DNA from: Mixophyes australis | Lineage: Eukaryota; Chordata; Amphibia; Anura; Limnodynastidae | Assembly (NCBI GenBank): GCA_036250195.1 | Contig: JAVHZZ010000003.1 | Location: 335,492,875-335,556,874 of the forward strand | Direction of reading: 5' to 3' | Length of the DNA stretch: 64,000 nucleotides | Part shown: positions 32,932 through 43,627 of the stretch, piece after piece | How positions within the stretch are numbered: the stretch's first letter is position 1 | Layout: every line of letters begins with the position of its first letter | Notes under the pieces: model-generated | Database searches by the model: none | Told to the model about the DNA's origin: nothing | Seen by the model: only the letters and a program-made list of their open reading frames with translations | Translations under genes and position numbers: made by a program

Positions 32932-33597
32932 CAACCTTCAGGGACCACGTGGGCTGCCCTTTAACCTTCGAGAAGGGCTGCACATCACCCTTAATCTCAG
33001 TAATAAGTAAAGCTGGGTACACACTACACGGTTTTCGACCAATAATCGGCTCAATTAGCCGACATACGACCGCTCGTTTAAAAGTCGGGTCATTGTGTGT
33101 AGTGACATGATGATCGAAAGTCTTCCCAAATGGACGATTGTCGCCTCATTTGGTTGGTCGCACCGTTTAATATTTTCGTTCCAATCTCGTTTCCGTTGTG
33201 TATTGTGTATAAGTTTCCGACCGATCCACAACAGTGAGTACGAAATTACAGTCATTGCTCACGACAACATAGCTGTAAAAAGTTGCTAACAGGACAGCTG
33301 CTCTTCCCTTTATCGTCTAAAACAAGGCTAGTGTGTATGCAGTCCATGGACCGAGCGATCGGACCATCGATCGCATGTAAAATCACTCGGCATAAAAAGT
33401 TGGTTGAAATTTCTGTAGTGTGTACCCAGCTTTAAAGCAATACATTTAATCAAAGAAAGAAACACCTATCTGTAATAACATATCAGCAGGTATTTTAGAC
33501 AAGTATTAGAGGCTTTAACAAACAAATCTGACAATTAAGTGAGAAGGCGCTGGGGGCCACAGGTGAAGGCTCAGGAGGCCGCCTGTTGCCCATCACT
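32932..33597. mobile_element. hAT-like MITE carrying a nested MITE
   Basis: The left end CAGTGATAGACAAC and the complement of the right end AGTGATGGGCAACAGGC form a terminal inverted repeat. The arms are interrupted by the TA-flanked element at 33010-33432. No clean 8-bp duplication is visible outside, so the outer borders are approximate. Confidence 0.65.
33010..33432. mobile_element. MITE with AAGCTGGGTACACACTACA ends and TA duplication
   Basis: A terminal inverted repeat of about 20 bp (AAGCTGGGTACACACTACA / TGTAGTGTGTACCCAGCTT) flanked by TA on both sides (33008-33009 and 33433-33434), as for Tc1/mariner-type transposition. The interior is rich in CGATCG-like and TCGGNNNA motifs and has no transposase. 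Confidence 0.9.
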
Positions 33598-34683
33598 TAT
33601 CAAGTCAGTTATAAGATAACACACAATAACTGGTATAATTAAATCATAATTCCACCAAGGACCCCACCCCCTCACAATTTGGGAGAGCTCACTCCTGCTA
33701 GAGCTGTAACCGCCGCTTGACCCCCACTTACAACTACGTCCTGGTTTGGGACCCCCAACAGTTGTGTTTGCTGGAGGAAAGGGAATGGTAGTTAACGGCT
33801 AATTCTGTTTAAAATTTGATTGTAATGTTTGACAGTGTCAGAGGGATGATGTATTTACATTGCTATGACAGCTAAAAAACTATTGAAGGGGAATGTAATA
33901 TTTATGTTACAGTAAACTGGTTGCAGCCTCTGTTTAATTCACTGACTACTGCATAGTTATTCTGTGACTTGGTGGGAAGATGTTATCATGGCTTCTGAAC
34001 TTTCAGCTGTGTAATGCCCTCTCCTCTCACTGCATCTCACAGTGCTGAACCAAACACCCTCCCTCAAGCAATCTCATGAATTAAAGCTGACAGATATGAT
34101 TCAGTAATGTGCAAAGGTTAAAGCAGGGGCCGATGAGGTATTACTGAGACTTTAGTTGTATCTAAGCAACTCTTATTTAAACAGACATGTAACACATGCC
34201 CTGTATTCTCAGCTATCATCATTTGTTGCAATGTATTGGAGAGATTCATTTAGCTGGGATCATATCTTTAATTATTTCACGGAGACTTAGTATGAATTCA
34301 CATTGAATTATTCCAGAGTCTAACTAGTCGCAACAGGTAGCTATTTATCATGGGCAGAAAGTAGCAAAAATATCTATACATCTATAAACTGCCTAACGGC
34401 CGATGTCCCTTTTCTTAGTACCCACCCCCATTTTCCTTGAAATAAAGATATGAGATTTTTTTGGTGAAAAAGTGGTCAGAGCTTTATTTTAAAATCAGTC
34501 TTTTGAAAGGTGGCAAAGAAAACAACCCTGTATCCATCAGCAACACCCATAACTGTAAATATCACAAACAGTAAGAGGGGGGCCCTCCATGCCCCCTGGC
34601 ACCTCCAGGCCCTGGGAATTCCACCCCCCTTTACCCTGGCTTCTTATTAGACCCAACCAACATTAACATTTATGTGTATAGTT
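33598..34683. other. No recognisable feature
   Basis: Unassigned sequence with C-rich tracts. No supported gene. Confidence 0.4.
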
Positions 34684-34991
34684 CATACTTGACAAGTTTT
34701 TGTTAAGCCCTTCCAGGTGTTCCAGGAGAGGCTATGGGCAGAGGGGGCGGGGCTTGATGAATCACATAATTTTGCCCCGCCCCATGACTTAATGACGCAA
34801 ACTCGTCATTTTACAGTGGGGACAGGGCCAAAATGACCCAATTCTTTGAGAGCTGCCTCATTGTGGCTCTTATTGCCCACTTCCTACTGTAGTGGGCAGA
34901 TTCAGGAGGATGCCCTACTCTCCCATGAGCCCAGGAGACCTACCCGGAATTCTGGAGTCTCCTGGAAGTTCTGGGAGAGTTGGCAAGAATG
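34684..34991. mobile_element. MITE, CATACTTGCCAAC family, copy 2
   Basis: Ends CATACTTGACAAG... and ...GAGAGTTGGCAAGAATG. The interior has GGGGGCGGGGCTTGATGA and its partial complement TTTGCCCCGCCCC, and TCTGGAGTCTCCTGGAAG near the right end, like 61184-61436. Confidence 0.8.
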
Positions 34992-35215
34992 GTATACTTT
35001 ATTCAATTGTTTTGTACTAACAACAAATGCACAATTCAGTGGTGATGTAAGCTGCAGCTTAGAAAAGTCAGGTTTGCTTTATTTTAACTTTATTGCAAGT
35101 ACACTAATTTGATGCAATAAATATTGCTATATGATATGGTTTTGTTTGACAAAGAATATATTCTAAAGTTAACAAACTAATATCCAATCTCACCTTTCTG
35201 TGTCAGGGGACATAC
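34992..35215. other. No recognisable feature
   Basis: Short AT-rich spacer between two MITEs. Confidence 0.4.
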
Positions 35216-35545
35216 GGGGCTTGAGTAATTAAGGAGAGTAAAGCATAAAAAATGAGAAACTTTGCACCTGGGCAAAACTATGTTGCATTGGAGGGGGGGG
35301 GGGGGGGGCAAATATAAATTGTGTGGACAGATTTATAGTTGGGATAGGGCATGTCCTAGATCAACTTTCAATTTCAGTGTAAAAATAAAGCTATCAACTA
35401 TTTGTGTGCTAGATGAAAAAACAGGCAGTATTTAACTTATGTGCAAAATAATAAACTAATTTGCACCCCTTGCAATATAACACGGTGTGTCCCGGAGAAC
35501 ATTTACTCCTTTTTTTTGTCTTACTTTCCTTAATGACTCAGGCCC
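35216..35545. mobile_element. GGGCCTGAGT MITE family, full copy
   Basis: Ends GGGGCTTGAGTAATTAAGGA and ...CCTTAATGACTCAGGCCC are inverted repeats of about 22 bp. Interior shared with 43306-43627 (GATAGGGCATGTCCTAGATC; TTTGCACCCCTTGCAATATA). A G-run at 35290-35308 is specific to this copy. No clear target duplication. Confidence 0.88.
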
Positions 35546-36671
35546 ACTGTCTCTAAGTTTACTGGATGGGTGGAACTCCCCTTCCCCAAATGTTTGTCAT
35601 CCACAGCAGCAGATTTGTGATTACATATACATCATCCGCAGGGAGCGCAGATTCCCAGCTTTGTTATACTATTAGATATAAATTGGGTATGTTAGAGTGA
35701 GAAAAAGAATGGCATTGGTATATGTTTGCTAATATACATGGACTATTATATATAACTGAATATTACTTTGTGTACTTTTTAATTCCTGATATAATTTTAG
35801 TGTCAGTCATTTATCCCTTTATAATTTAAAATCAAGAATAAGGCTTCTGTAGACGCTCCATCATCCAATCCCGTCTGCTCTTAACATTGCCATGTTTTCT
35901 GAATTGCTATTACAATCATGACCTTTTCATTGTTTTGTTTAAACACCGGTATATTTATAGCATTTATGCTGTTGCTTATTTAATCCTGGATGTGATGATG
36001 ATTTTTCCTGCTTATGGAAAATTATTTAATCAGCAGAGGACAAGCCTCTTAAGTTTATTTGATTCAAATCACTATCCATTGCTAACACAAATAAATGACT
36101 GATCTGATTTTTACTTTATTGAACCTTAGGTGATAAAAATATAGAAGTAAAATGTTTTACTTCCCAATGTATTGAAACAGTGCAGAGAACTTTTTCAATT
36201 TAATATTATGAATATTTATTTAACGCTGTTGAGCGTTTATTTAGACATATTTTTAGTAAGTAATTCTCATTTTGTTGTTTGTTGTTACATTGAAATAAAT
36301 GTTCTGTAACTGGAGTTCTAGATAACAATAATATATACACAACAGCTTATTACCGGACCTGCATGTGTTGTGGCACAGTACACTTGTTTTTGGTGAGATG
36401 TGCAAGATGAGGGTGGTGATTATTTATAATTATGACATATTGTGAAAAGTTATACACAACTGACAAGAATGGGCTTGAAACATAGATGCAGTGCTTCAGA
36501 ACTCTCAAAACAAGGTAATAAACTTAACCGTTTAATTCACACTTCAGGATTAGGGCTCACATGTGTCCCAAGTTTTTACCCCTTTTTTAATCTTACATTT
36601 TTATCTCACAATACTTAATTTCCCATAATGCAGACTTTGGATGCTCCCAAATCAAAAGTATAAGCGTATGT
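35546..36671. other. No recognisable feature
   Basis: AT-rich. The open frames at 35487-35675 and 35887-36102 have no recognisable domain. Confidence 0.4.
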
Positions 36672-37350
36672 TGAGCAGCACAGTGGTCATGGGTTCGATT
36701 CCGACCAGGGCCCTCTCTGTGTGGGGGTTGTATATTCTCCCTGTCTTTATGTGGGTTTCCTCACACACTCCAAAGACTAACTGGTAAATTCATTGGCTTC
36801 TGGAATATCTCTAATGTGCATGTGTGTTGCTATGGAAATATATTATTATTTATTATTATTGTTAATCTTTATTTATAGGGCGCCACTAGGTGTCCGTAGC
36901 GCCGTACAGGGACAAACAATATTACAGTACGAGGTGAGAAAGCACAGTACAGTAAACAATAAGCACAGTAACTCAGTGAGCTCAAAGCACAGCTAGGGGC
37001 GGTGGAGGGTAGAGGGGAAGGTCCGTATACGACGGAGCCCAAGAGAGAGGGTACGGATGACAGGGAGACCCCCAGAGGGGAGAGGAGGGAGCTAGTGGGG
37101 ACAGGGGGAAGAGGGTCCTCAAGGAGGAGGGCTAGGTAGCTGGAGAGCAGAGTTAAAAGTGGTGAAGACAGGAGTAGAGATGACCCTGCTCAAAGGAGCG
37201 TACAATCTAAGGGGTGGGATAGACATACAGAGAGACACGGGGGAGAGAGGGAGAGTAGTAAGCTCCACTGGAGAGGGACTGATGTGAATGATTATATATT
37301 CTCTGTAACAGCCTGTGTAATATGAATACACAACATAAATAATAACTATA
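36672..37350 (+). mobile_element. tRNA-headed SINE split by a LINE 3' fragment
   Basis: 36672-36837 carries the SINE B-box region (CATGGGTTCGATTCC) and body (GTGTGGGGGTTGTATATTCT; GTGGGTTTCCTCACACACTC). The SINE tail resumes at about 37258 (TAAGCTCCACTGGAGAGGGACTGATGTGAATGA). The same order is uninterrupted at 8464-8817. The intervening 36838-37257 is a minus-strand LINE 3' end. Confidence 0.8.
36838..37257 (-). mobile_element. CR1/L2-type LINE 3' fragment
   Basis: Minus strand: TTAGATTGTACGCTCC..GAGCAGGG, a pyrimidine-rich 3' UTR, GTCCCTGTACGGCGCTACGG, then CGCCCTATAAATAAAGATTA and an (AAT)n tail at 36838-36870. It closely matches 51383-51775 and shares its start motif with the LINE at 55480. 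No coding part remains. Confidence 0.85.
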
Positions 37351-37609
37351 CCATATTTGGCACCTAAAATAAATTATGAAATGGAATGGACCCTATGGCC
37401 CAGATAGAACTCTCTTATGGTGAGTGTAATTCACACTTCACAATTAGACCAAATGTGTCTACAGTACAGACTATCTTTTTCCTCTTCTTTTTTTCAAGCA
37501 CTTTCACAGAAGAATAATTCCCTCTAGTGAGATTTTTACAACAAAATTCTTAAAGTTCACTTCCCAACTGGATTAGATGAGTACATTTCAATACACTGAT
37601 CAACTCTCC
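37351..37609. other. No recognisable feature
   Basis: Short unassigned spacer. Confidence 0.4.
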
Positions 37610-37814
37610 ACTCTGAGCGGCATATTCAATTAGAATTCCGGTCTGCGGTAACGTTCATTACCGCAGAGCCTGCGCAGTATTGCCGGCAATACGGTACCAC
37701 AATAACTCAAATTTTCGTACGCAACCCTGTGGGGTGCGAACGAAAATCCACGTTATTGCGGCCCGTTCTGGCACGATCCCGCATACCGGAAACGTAATTG
37801 AATATGCCCCTGAG
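37610..37814. mobile_element. Fold-back MITE with GCATATTCAATTA ends
   Basis: Outer arms CTCTGAGCGGCATATTCAAT and the complement CTCAGGGGCATATTCAATTA pair across the whole element. Inside are two more stems: TCTGCGGTAACG / (C)ATTACCGCAGA at about 37649-37677, and CACAATAACTCAAATTTTCG with its partner near 37735-37760. The element is essentially one multi-stem hairpin with no coding potential. Confidence 0.85.
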
Positions 37815-37976
37815 TTTTTTAATATTATTTGTATCTTTTATTTTTCAGATCATACATCTGAGGAAACACGCCAGTGATTGGGACCAAGTAATTCACTGTA
37901 ACATGTCACTTAAAACACCTAATAACCTGAGTTGCAATTTTCCCTTTCCAAAAACCTATTGAATGTTACACACCAT

Positions 37977-38800
37977 CAGAGGTGTAGGAAACGAAGAGTG
38001 GGGGCAGTTATCGACCCATGGTTACTGTTGGGTGGGCAAAAACTGTGTTTTGTCCCCCCATGAACTTCTATACAAAAGCGCAAAAGCCTTCATGCTACTT
38101 TCTGAAGTCATGGTATCTGTTCTAAACGTGTGAAACTTTTTAAATGATAGATTGTCTTAGTATAACTACCAAATGTTGCTTAATATAGATTGCCTTAGTA
38201 TAGATTTAATACATATTGATTGATTTGTTTATTTAAAAACAAAACTCTAAGTGTTCCATTCATAAACATTTTATAAATAACCTGTATTGATGATAAACAA
38301 CTATTCACTTTACCTGAATTTCGTGTGGTTTGTCCAGTAACAAACATGAAATATAGCAATTTAAATTTATAGCACAGACCATAACTAGTGAGGCAGTGAC
38401 TATAGATTTAAAAATACTCCCAATCAAATGAGATTAGGCTGTCAATGAAATCTGAATAAAAACTAGGTTAAGGACTTTTTTTTAACTAAATTTTTAAGAT
38501 GAAGAATTTAATTAATCTATATTTCTAACAGCTATTGTACTAATTGGTAGTTAATAATATTTATTTAATATTGTATAAACACATTTTTATAGTAAAATAA
38601 ATAGCGAAACAGGGGTTGGCCAAGCCCCGAATCACATACAAAAATTAACATAGGATTTGTATATCTACAGTTGCTGTTACAATTGTCGTAGGCCAATATA
38701 CTTAACGCAAGAAAATGGGGGGCTCCAAGACCTATAGTAGTCCTTTGCCTTTTGCCCCCCCCCCCCCCCCCCCATGAAAATTTTTGCTCCTACACCCCTG
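37977..38800. mobile_element. Non-autonomous hAT-type element, 824 bp
   Basis: Terminal inverted repeats CAGAGGTGTAGGA and (complement) CAGGGGTGTAGGAGC, flanked by 8-bp sequences CACACCAT (37969-37976) and CACAACAT (38801-38808) that agree at 7 of 8 positions, as expected for an aged hAT duplication. Interior AT-rich, with a C-run at about 38755-38773 by the right end. No transposase. Confidence 0.85.
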
Positions 38801-38808
38801 CACAACAT

Positions 38809-39299
38809 ATTGGCTTTTTTCTTAATCTGAGGTCCTTGTGCATTGTATTCCTTTAAGTATATTATTTACCCTGGAGCTGTGTTGGGACCTCCTGATTTGT
38901 ATCCTGGCAGCAATCAAAAAACTATCTACATATTTATCTTACTACCTCTATTAATTGCTACACAGAACTTTGTGTTTCATCCTGACACAGAAATACTTCT
39001 GTTTTTCAGATGAACTTAAATGACGTGTGACTGAAAATACACACATAAGTCCATAATCCACTTAGCAGTTGATGTGTTTCTTTCTTAATATTCTTACACC
39101 TAACAAAAGTTATCCAACCACTATAAATAACCACACAAGACACTTGTTTGGCAAAATGAAAGGTCAGAAATTTATTGAAAAATGTAATTTATTTAAATGG
39201 TGGAAAATATCAGCAGACCAATCAGCCTTAGACCACACACATAAGCTGTAAACTTTGAACCAAATTCAAATATTGGGACACTAATAGGCATTAGAGACC
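38809..39299. other. No recognisable feature
   Basis: AT-rich sequence before the recombinase/hydrolase relic. It may include eroded element tail, but no motif supports this. Confidence 0.35.
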
Positions 39300-39544
39300 A
39301 AATCTACCCCATTTGGCTCATTTACTGAGGCCCGCCCAAGCAAAGTCTCATAACCCCAAAGGGGTATTCTCACTAACTGCTCAACCTCTTTTAGGGCAGA
39401 GTGCCTAACACGCCACTCAAAAGTGTCCTAATGGCCGCTGATTGGACTGCTTTGCGCCACAGCTATGTTCCAACTCTCTAAGCCCGCCACCAACTGTTCT
39501 CACAAACGAAGAGTACAAAAAAATCTGCTCAACAAAATATGATA

Positions 39545-40035
39545 CTCCCACATCCGACAAGTGCGCACCATCCACCCTATAGATCTGAGAGAAAGGGCCT
39601 TAATTTTAGGATAACTGATAACTTTGCCCCAAAAATACATGGATATTTTCCTCACTGTCTATTAACGTTTGAGCGAGCCTTTTCAGTAAGAGCTGGTTTA
39701 TCAACTCCATTCCAATTAATTCTATGGATGATAACTGATCAAATTAAGTGTACTGCTGGCCATTGCGATTTAATGACCTCCACATCCACTTTAATATGGA
39801 CAATGAGGTCCAAACCTTTCAACTTATCAAAGTCGTTCACCCCAAATGAACTATCAGACTGTCTGGGCAGCCAAACTTAGCCTCGCTATCAAAAGTAATC
39901 TTTAAAAATGACGCCCAGCGTAGGCCTCTAAAGCCTAACCATCTAAATTAGCAAGGGGAGAAATGATCGAGTCACGAGCGGGGCCATGTTTACTGACCCA
40001 AAACACAAATGAATGGCCAACTATCCAAACCATTT
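39545..40035 (-). pseudogene. SGNH/GDSL-type hydrolase domain remnant
   Basis: On the minus strand VWIVGHSFVFWVSKHG (about 40030-39985) matches block I, with the Ser of GHS as the likely nucleophile. Then come CPDSLIVHLG (about 39866-39840) and, one frame over, GVNDFDKLKGLDLIVHI (about 39842-39795) with the G-x-N-D block, then IHRINWNGVDK and a C-terminal RVDGAHLSDVG (about 39580-39550) with the Asp-x-x-His pair of block V. These are the blocks of esterase-like SGNH hydrolases. At least three stops or shifts exclude function. Its place just after the recombinase suggests it was part of the same mobile element. Its substrate and role in the element are unknown to me. Confidence 0.72.
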
Positions 40036-40309
40036 TGACATCCCGTCGAGAACCTGTAACATGGAGTGAGAGTAGACATAAAACAACAACCAATACGAAA
40101 AACATATAAACAGATAGCTAACACAGCGAAAGACGCGCACAGCGCAGGATGACCCATACAGAGAAAAAAACGAAAACCTTGAGGTGCCACTAGCCAAACA
40201 GGCCCCCATTAGGGGAAAATAATGGAAAATCCTTCCGTGCCTCCTTTTAACAAGACAAGCGACTCATGCCATGGGTCAGCCTCGCAATTAGCATTAACAG
40301 TAAGTTTAG

Positions 40310-40846
40310 AGCGATATAGACAGCCTAATATACCTTTTGAAGCACTTCGACTTCCATTTACCCAAAGTCACAATATTTTGCTCGGAAACTCCCTCCTCGG
40401 CCACTACTATAGCCATACCAATTTTAAAAGAATGAGTCCCATAATCTGAACTACAAGTTAGATACACAATTCTTAAAAACAGCAGAAAACTGAAACTTCA
40501 TCAGAGGATAGCCATCACGGTGCCTAAGCCAATTACTACCAGGGGCCGAACCCTTTTCCCAATACAACATAGCTAATCGCACAGGGCAAACTGCAAGATC
40601 CTGACTGCGTTGTACATTGATCCACCACCCATTACCAAGCGGGTCAGTCTTAGACCTATAAATCTTACAAACTATGCCTTCACCCTTGACGATAACTGTT
40701 TTATGAAGTAACCCCAAACCAATTTAGAAGAAGCCATTAACTCACTTATTCTAAAAGCACCGAAAAAGGTCATTGTAAAAGCTACACGAAACAAGGATGT
40801 TTCGAACCTATCAGTAGCGACTTCCAACACGACATTCAACAAACAA
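40310..40846 (-). pseudogene. Tyrosine recombinase, catalytic domain remnant
   Basis: Reading the minus strand over two frames gives FRVAFTMTFFGAFRISELMA, with the first catalytic Arg (RISEL) at 40750-40752. Next comes YRSKTDPLGNGWW with the catalytic Lys (about 40650), then CPVRLAMLYW, DGYPLMKFQF, GTHSFKIGMA (40440-40411) and LGKWKSKCFKRYI, which supplies the Trp and the nucleophile Tyr. The H-x-x-R box reads HSFK, so the second catalytic Arg is replaced by Lys at 40423-40425. A shift near 40715 and a stop near 40450 break the frame. The enzyme would have catalysed cut-and-join integration of circular element DNA. The N-terminal half is missing. The motif order makes the family call firm. 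Confidence 0.82.
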
Positions 40847-40870
40847 ACTCCGGAAGTGGCCGCAGTTAAT

Positions 40871-43305
40871 ATAGCCGGCTCAGTGGCCGGGACTGACTGC
40901 GCATGCGTGATGGGCCAGACTCACGCATGCGTGCGCACATGACGCCGCACATGTGCCAGACACCTTCAGAGTCTCAGCGATCATGACAGATCCTTCCGCT
41001 TGTCTGGTTCCCGGCAAGCGAGGGCACATCCACAGAACCTAGAGGCGAGTCCTTTACCTGAAATCATCGCCTGGCAAAAGCAGAGGGGACCTGGGTAGCC
41101 TCGATGAGGCGATGTGGAGCCCTAACACTGATTGGATGAGCCTCACCCAAACCTTCCATGTTAAGTTAATTCTTGCTAACCTCAATATTTTTTTCTGTTT
41201 AAACAACCTCAACGTTTATGTTACTTCAAGCCAATTCCTGCCCTCTGTTATCCTTTTATGTGACAGAATCTTTCTGCATGTATTCAAAGTACAAATGCGT
41301 CAAACACTGCACAAAGCCCCCAGTAGGTAGCTCTTCATTGCATGTTGATGGGTGATGCTAGTTATGTACTTGGTGGAATAAGGTGCGCGTTACACAACTG
41401 GTTGTTCATAATTTCCTACAGATGGTGCCCATTTGAAAGAAACAGTGAACATCGCTACACTGGACACACGTTGCATACAGTACGCTAGGTCTAGTCGTGC
41501 ATATTACAATCACACGCAAACTATGGCTGGTGCCAAAATATTGTGATACAGTGCAATCAATCCACAACATCATGGGTAAGACTGTATTGTTTGATTCAGA
41601 TAAACTTACTATGCGCCTTGTTGTACCATCAAGGGATGTATACTGAGTGCAATGTGCGCTTGTTTCAGAATGCGTGTAATTCGGGTATACGCAAGTTCGA
41701 ATTCAGCAAAGCACAGATCTGAAGATACGTGCACTGATGGATATTGGTGTAGGTCTGCTGTGCTCTACTACACAGCACACTGCAGGATACGTCCAATACC
41801 TATGTGGAATATAAATTCTCAAAAGGATGCACAGAAAGAGAAAAACTATTCAATTATTGTCATCTGTTAATAATATAGGCATTAATGACAAAACATTAAA
41901 CATTTAAAAAAATATGTTTTTGTTTTTATTTATTTATTTCATTTAAATACATTTATTAGGATCTTATGAATGTCTGCTGCACATTAAATACATTTTACAG
42001 TTGCTCGTCATGGGCAAACGCATGATTTGTAGATTGGGGTTTCCACACCACGCCGACAGTGGGCGTGACCAGCATGCATGGGAGCTCGGCTATAATTTTA
42101 GACAGTGCTTGACTGCTCTCCAACTCTTCCTATCCCCATACTTTACATGGGCAATGCTGTGTGCACTACTGTTAGGTGCACACAGCTTTCCCTTTTCAAG
42201 CAGAGCTGTGTGAAGCAGGAGCAGGGTCCAGCCACCTCAATTATACAGTGCCCCAGGCTTGGATGGGGGTTTCCAGGCACTAGGAACCCCCCCCCCCCTC
42301 GGTTTGCCTATGCTCGTGATTGCCTACACCTGCTATAATATACATGCACAACCATGATTATTAGTAAGCGGCACTTAGAATAGCCCTACAGCTAGAGCAA
42401 GAGATACAGCTGAAAAACAAGTAGCCGAGAGATGCCCAGAGATTGAATCAGATGCTGCTGCGTGTGCTCGAACTTGGCACACCACTTGCTGTACATTGAC
42501 TACGGCCAAACACTCTTTCCCACACCCATTCGCTCCCTGAAATCACTGGTTATAGTAAGTGTCCTTTGTAGTTGAAGATGAATTGAACGTGGCTGCGTGG
42601 TCCGGTTCTGGGCATGCGGAGAGTGATCTTGTTGGTGACAAGCATAAAATCGCTGTTTACGTCCCTTGATGAATCAGGCCCTACATCTGTATGTGTCATC
42701 CAGGAATAACTAACAAATATTACTCTACCTCTGTATTATTTTACCAAAAATAACAAGTACAAGATTATACATTTTTCATATATTTTTTCCCTTGTGTGGA
42801 AATCCCAGAATTTTCACCATCTTCCGTAAAATGATGAATCTATGAATTTCCATCACTGTCGAGGTGCAGGATGTTTAGTAATAGTTCCCAGGAAAAAAAA
42901 TATATGATTTACGCCTTAAGTGCCTCCTTCATTCCCATTTTAACCTGCCACTCACCATTACAAGATATTTTTGTGGAATGCCACCAACCACAAACCGACT
43001 TACATAGCTCAGTCACATTGCCACAGTATAGACATTATTTAAATAAACCACACACTTATCATGTAATTCCAGACTCCACATTTTCCCGACTATAAACTAA
43101 CAGTAGCGCAAAAACATGAGTCACAGTATCCTGCCACCTGCTGCCAAAACTACTATAAAGTCCGTCTTCAAATTCCCCCATAGCATCTGGAACATAACTA
43201 CTAATTTGCCAGCTGTCTGAGTTATACGACTACTGTATGCCACATATGTGACCTATTCATATACTTACAATACTGTACATTTAATCTATTTGGTCAAAAC
43301 ATAAA
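40871..43305. other. No recognisable gene; GC-rich block at 40870-41000
   Basis: After the GC-rich block with GCATGCGTG palindromes the sequence is unassigned. GTCCCTTGATGAATCAGGCCC at about 42660-42682 looks like the right end of a MITE, but no partner was found. The frames at 41652-41870 and 42001-42338 show no domain. Confidence 0.4.
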
Positions 43306-43627
43306 GGGCCTGAGTCATTAAGGAGAGCTAAGCATTAAAAATGAGTAAATTTGCACCTGGATAAAACCATGTTGGATTGGAGAGGCAAGTACATTTAAAA
43401 TGTGGGGACAGATTTATAATTGGGGTAGGGCATGTCCTAGATCAACTTTAAATTTTAGTGTAAAAATAAAGATATCAAGTATTTGTGTGCTACATGAAAA
43501 ATCAGCCAGAATTTTCCTTATTTGCAAAGTAATAAACTAATTTGCACCCCTTGCATTGTAACATGGTTTGTCCAGGAGCAAACTTACTCATTTTTTTTTG
43601 CTTTCCTCTCCTTAATAACTCAGGCCC
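43306..43627. mobile_element. GGGCCTGAGT MITE family, full copy
   Basis: Perfect or near-perfect inverted ends GGGCCTGAGTCATTAAGGAG and CTCTCCTTAATAACTCAGGC (then CC). 322 bp, no coding potential. Best preserved of four family members in the window (others at 7231, 12343 and 35216). No convincing target duplication. Confidence 0.92.

Larger units (their letters stand above)
39300..40870 (-). mobile_element. Relic of a tyrosine-recombinase element with SGNH hydrolase (Ngaro/DIRS-like)
   Basis: The minus strand reads a tyrosine-recombinase catalytic domain (40846-40310) followed by an SGNH-hydrolase-like domain (40035-39545), then about 240 bp of probable 3' UTR. Some vertebrate Ngaro/DIRS-type retrotransposons are known to combine a tyrosine recombinase with an SGNH-type hydrolase frame, which is the basis for the name. 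No RT or gag portion is present, so assignment to a specific superfamily is inference. Outer borders are approximate. Next to it, at 40870-41000, is a GC-rich block with inverted GCGCATGCGTGA / TCACGCATGCG that could be the element's terminal region. Confidence 0.72.

Noticed and set aside
38755..38773. C- and G-homopolymer runs (also 7037, 30657, 35290, 42290, 51633) as functional G-quadruplex sites
   Set aside because: Single homopolymer runs in or near repeats; their length is prone to sequencing error and no ordered G-tract pattern is seen.
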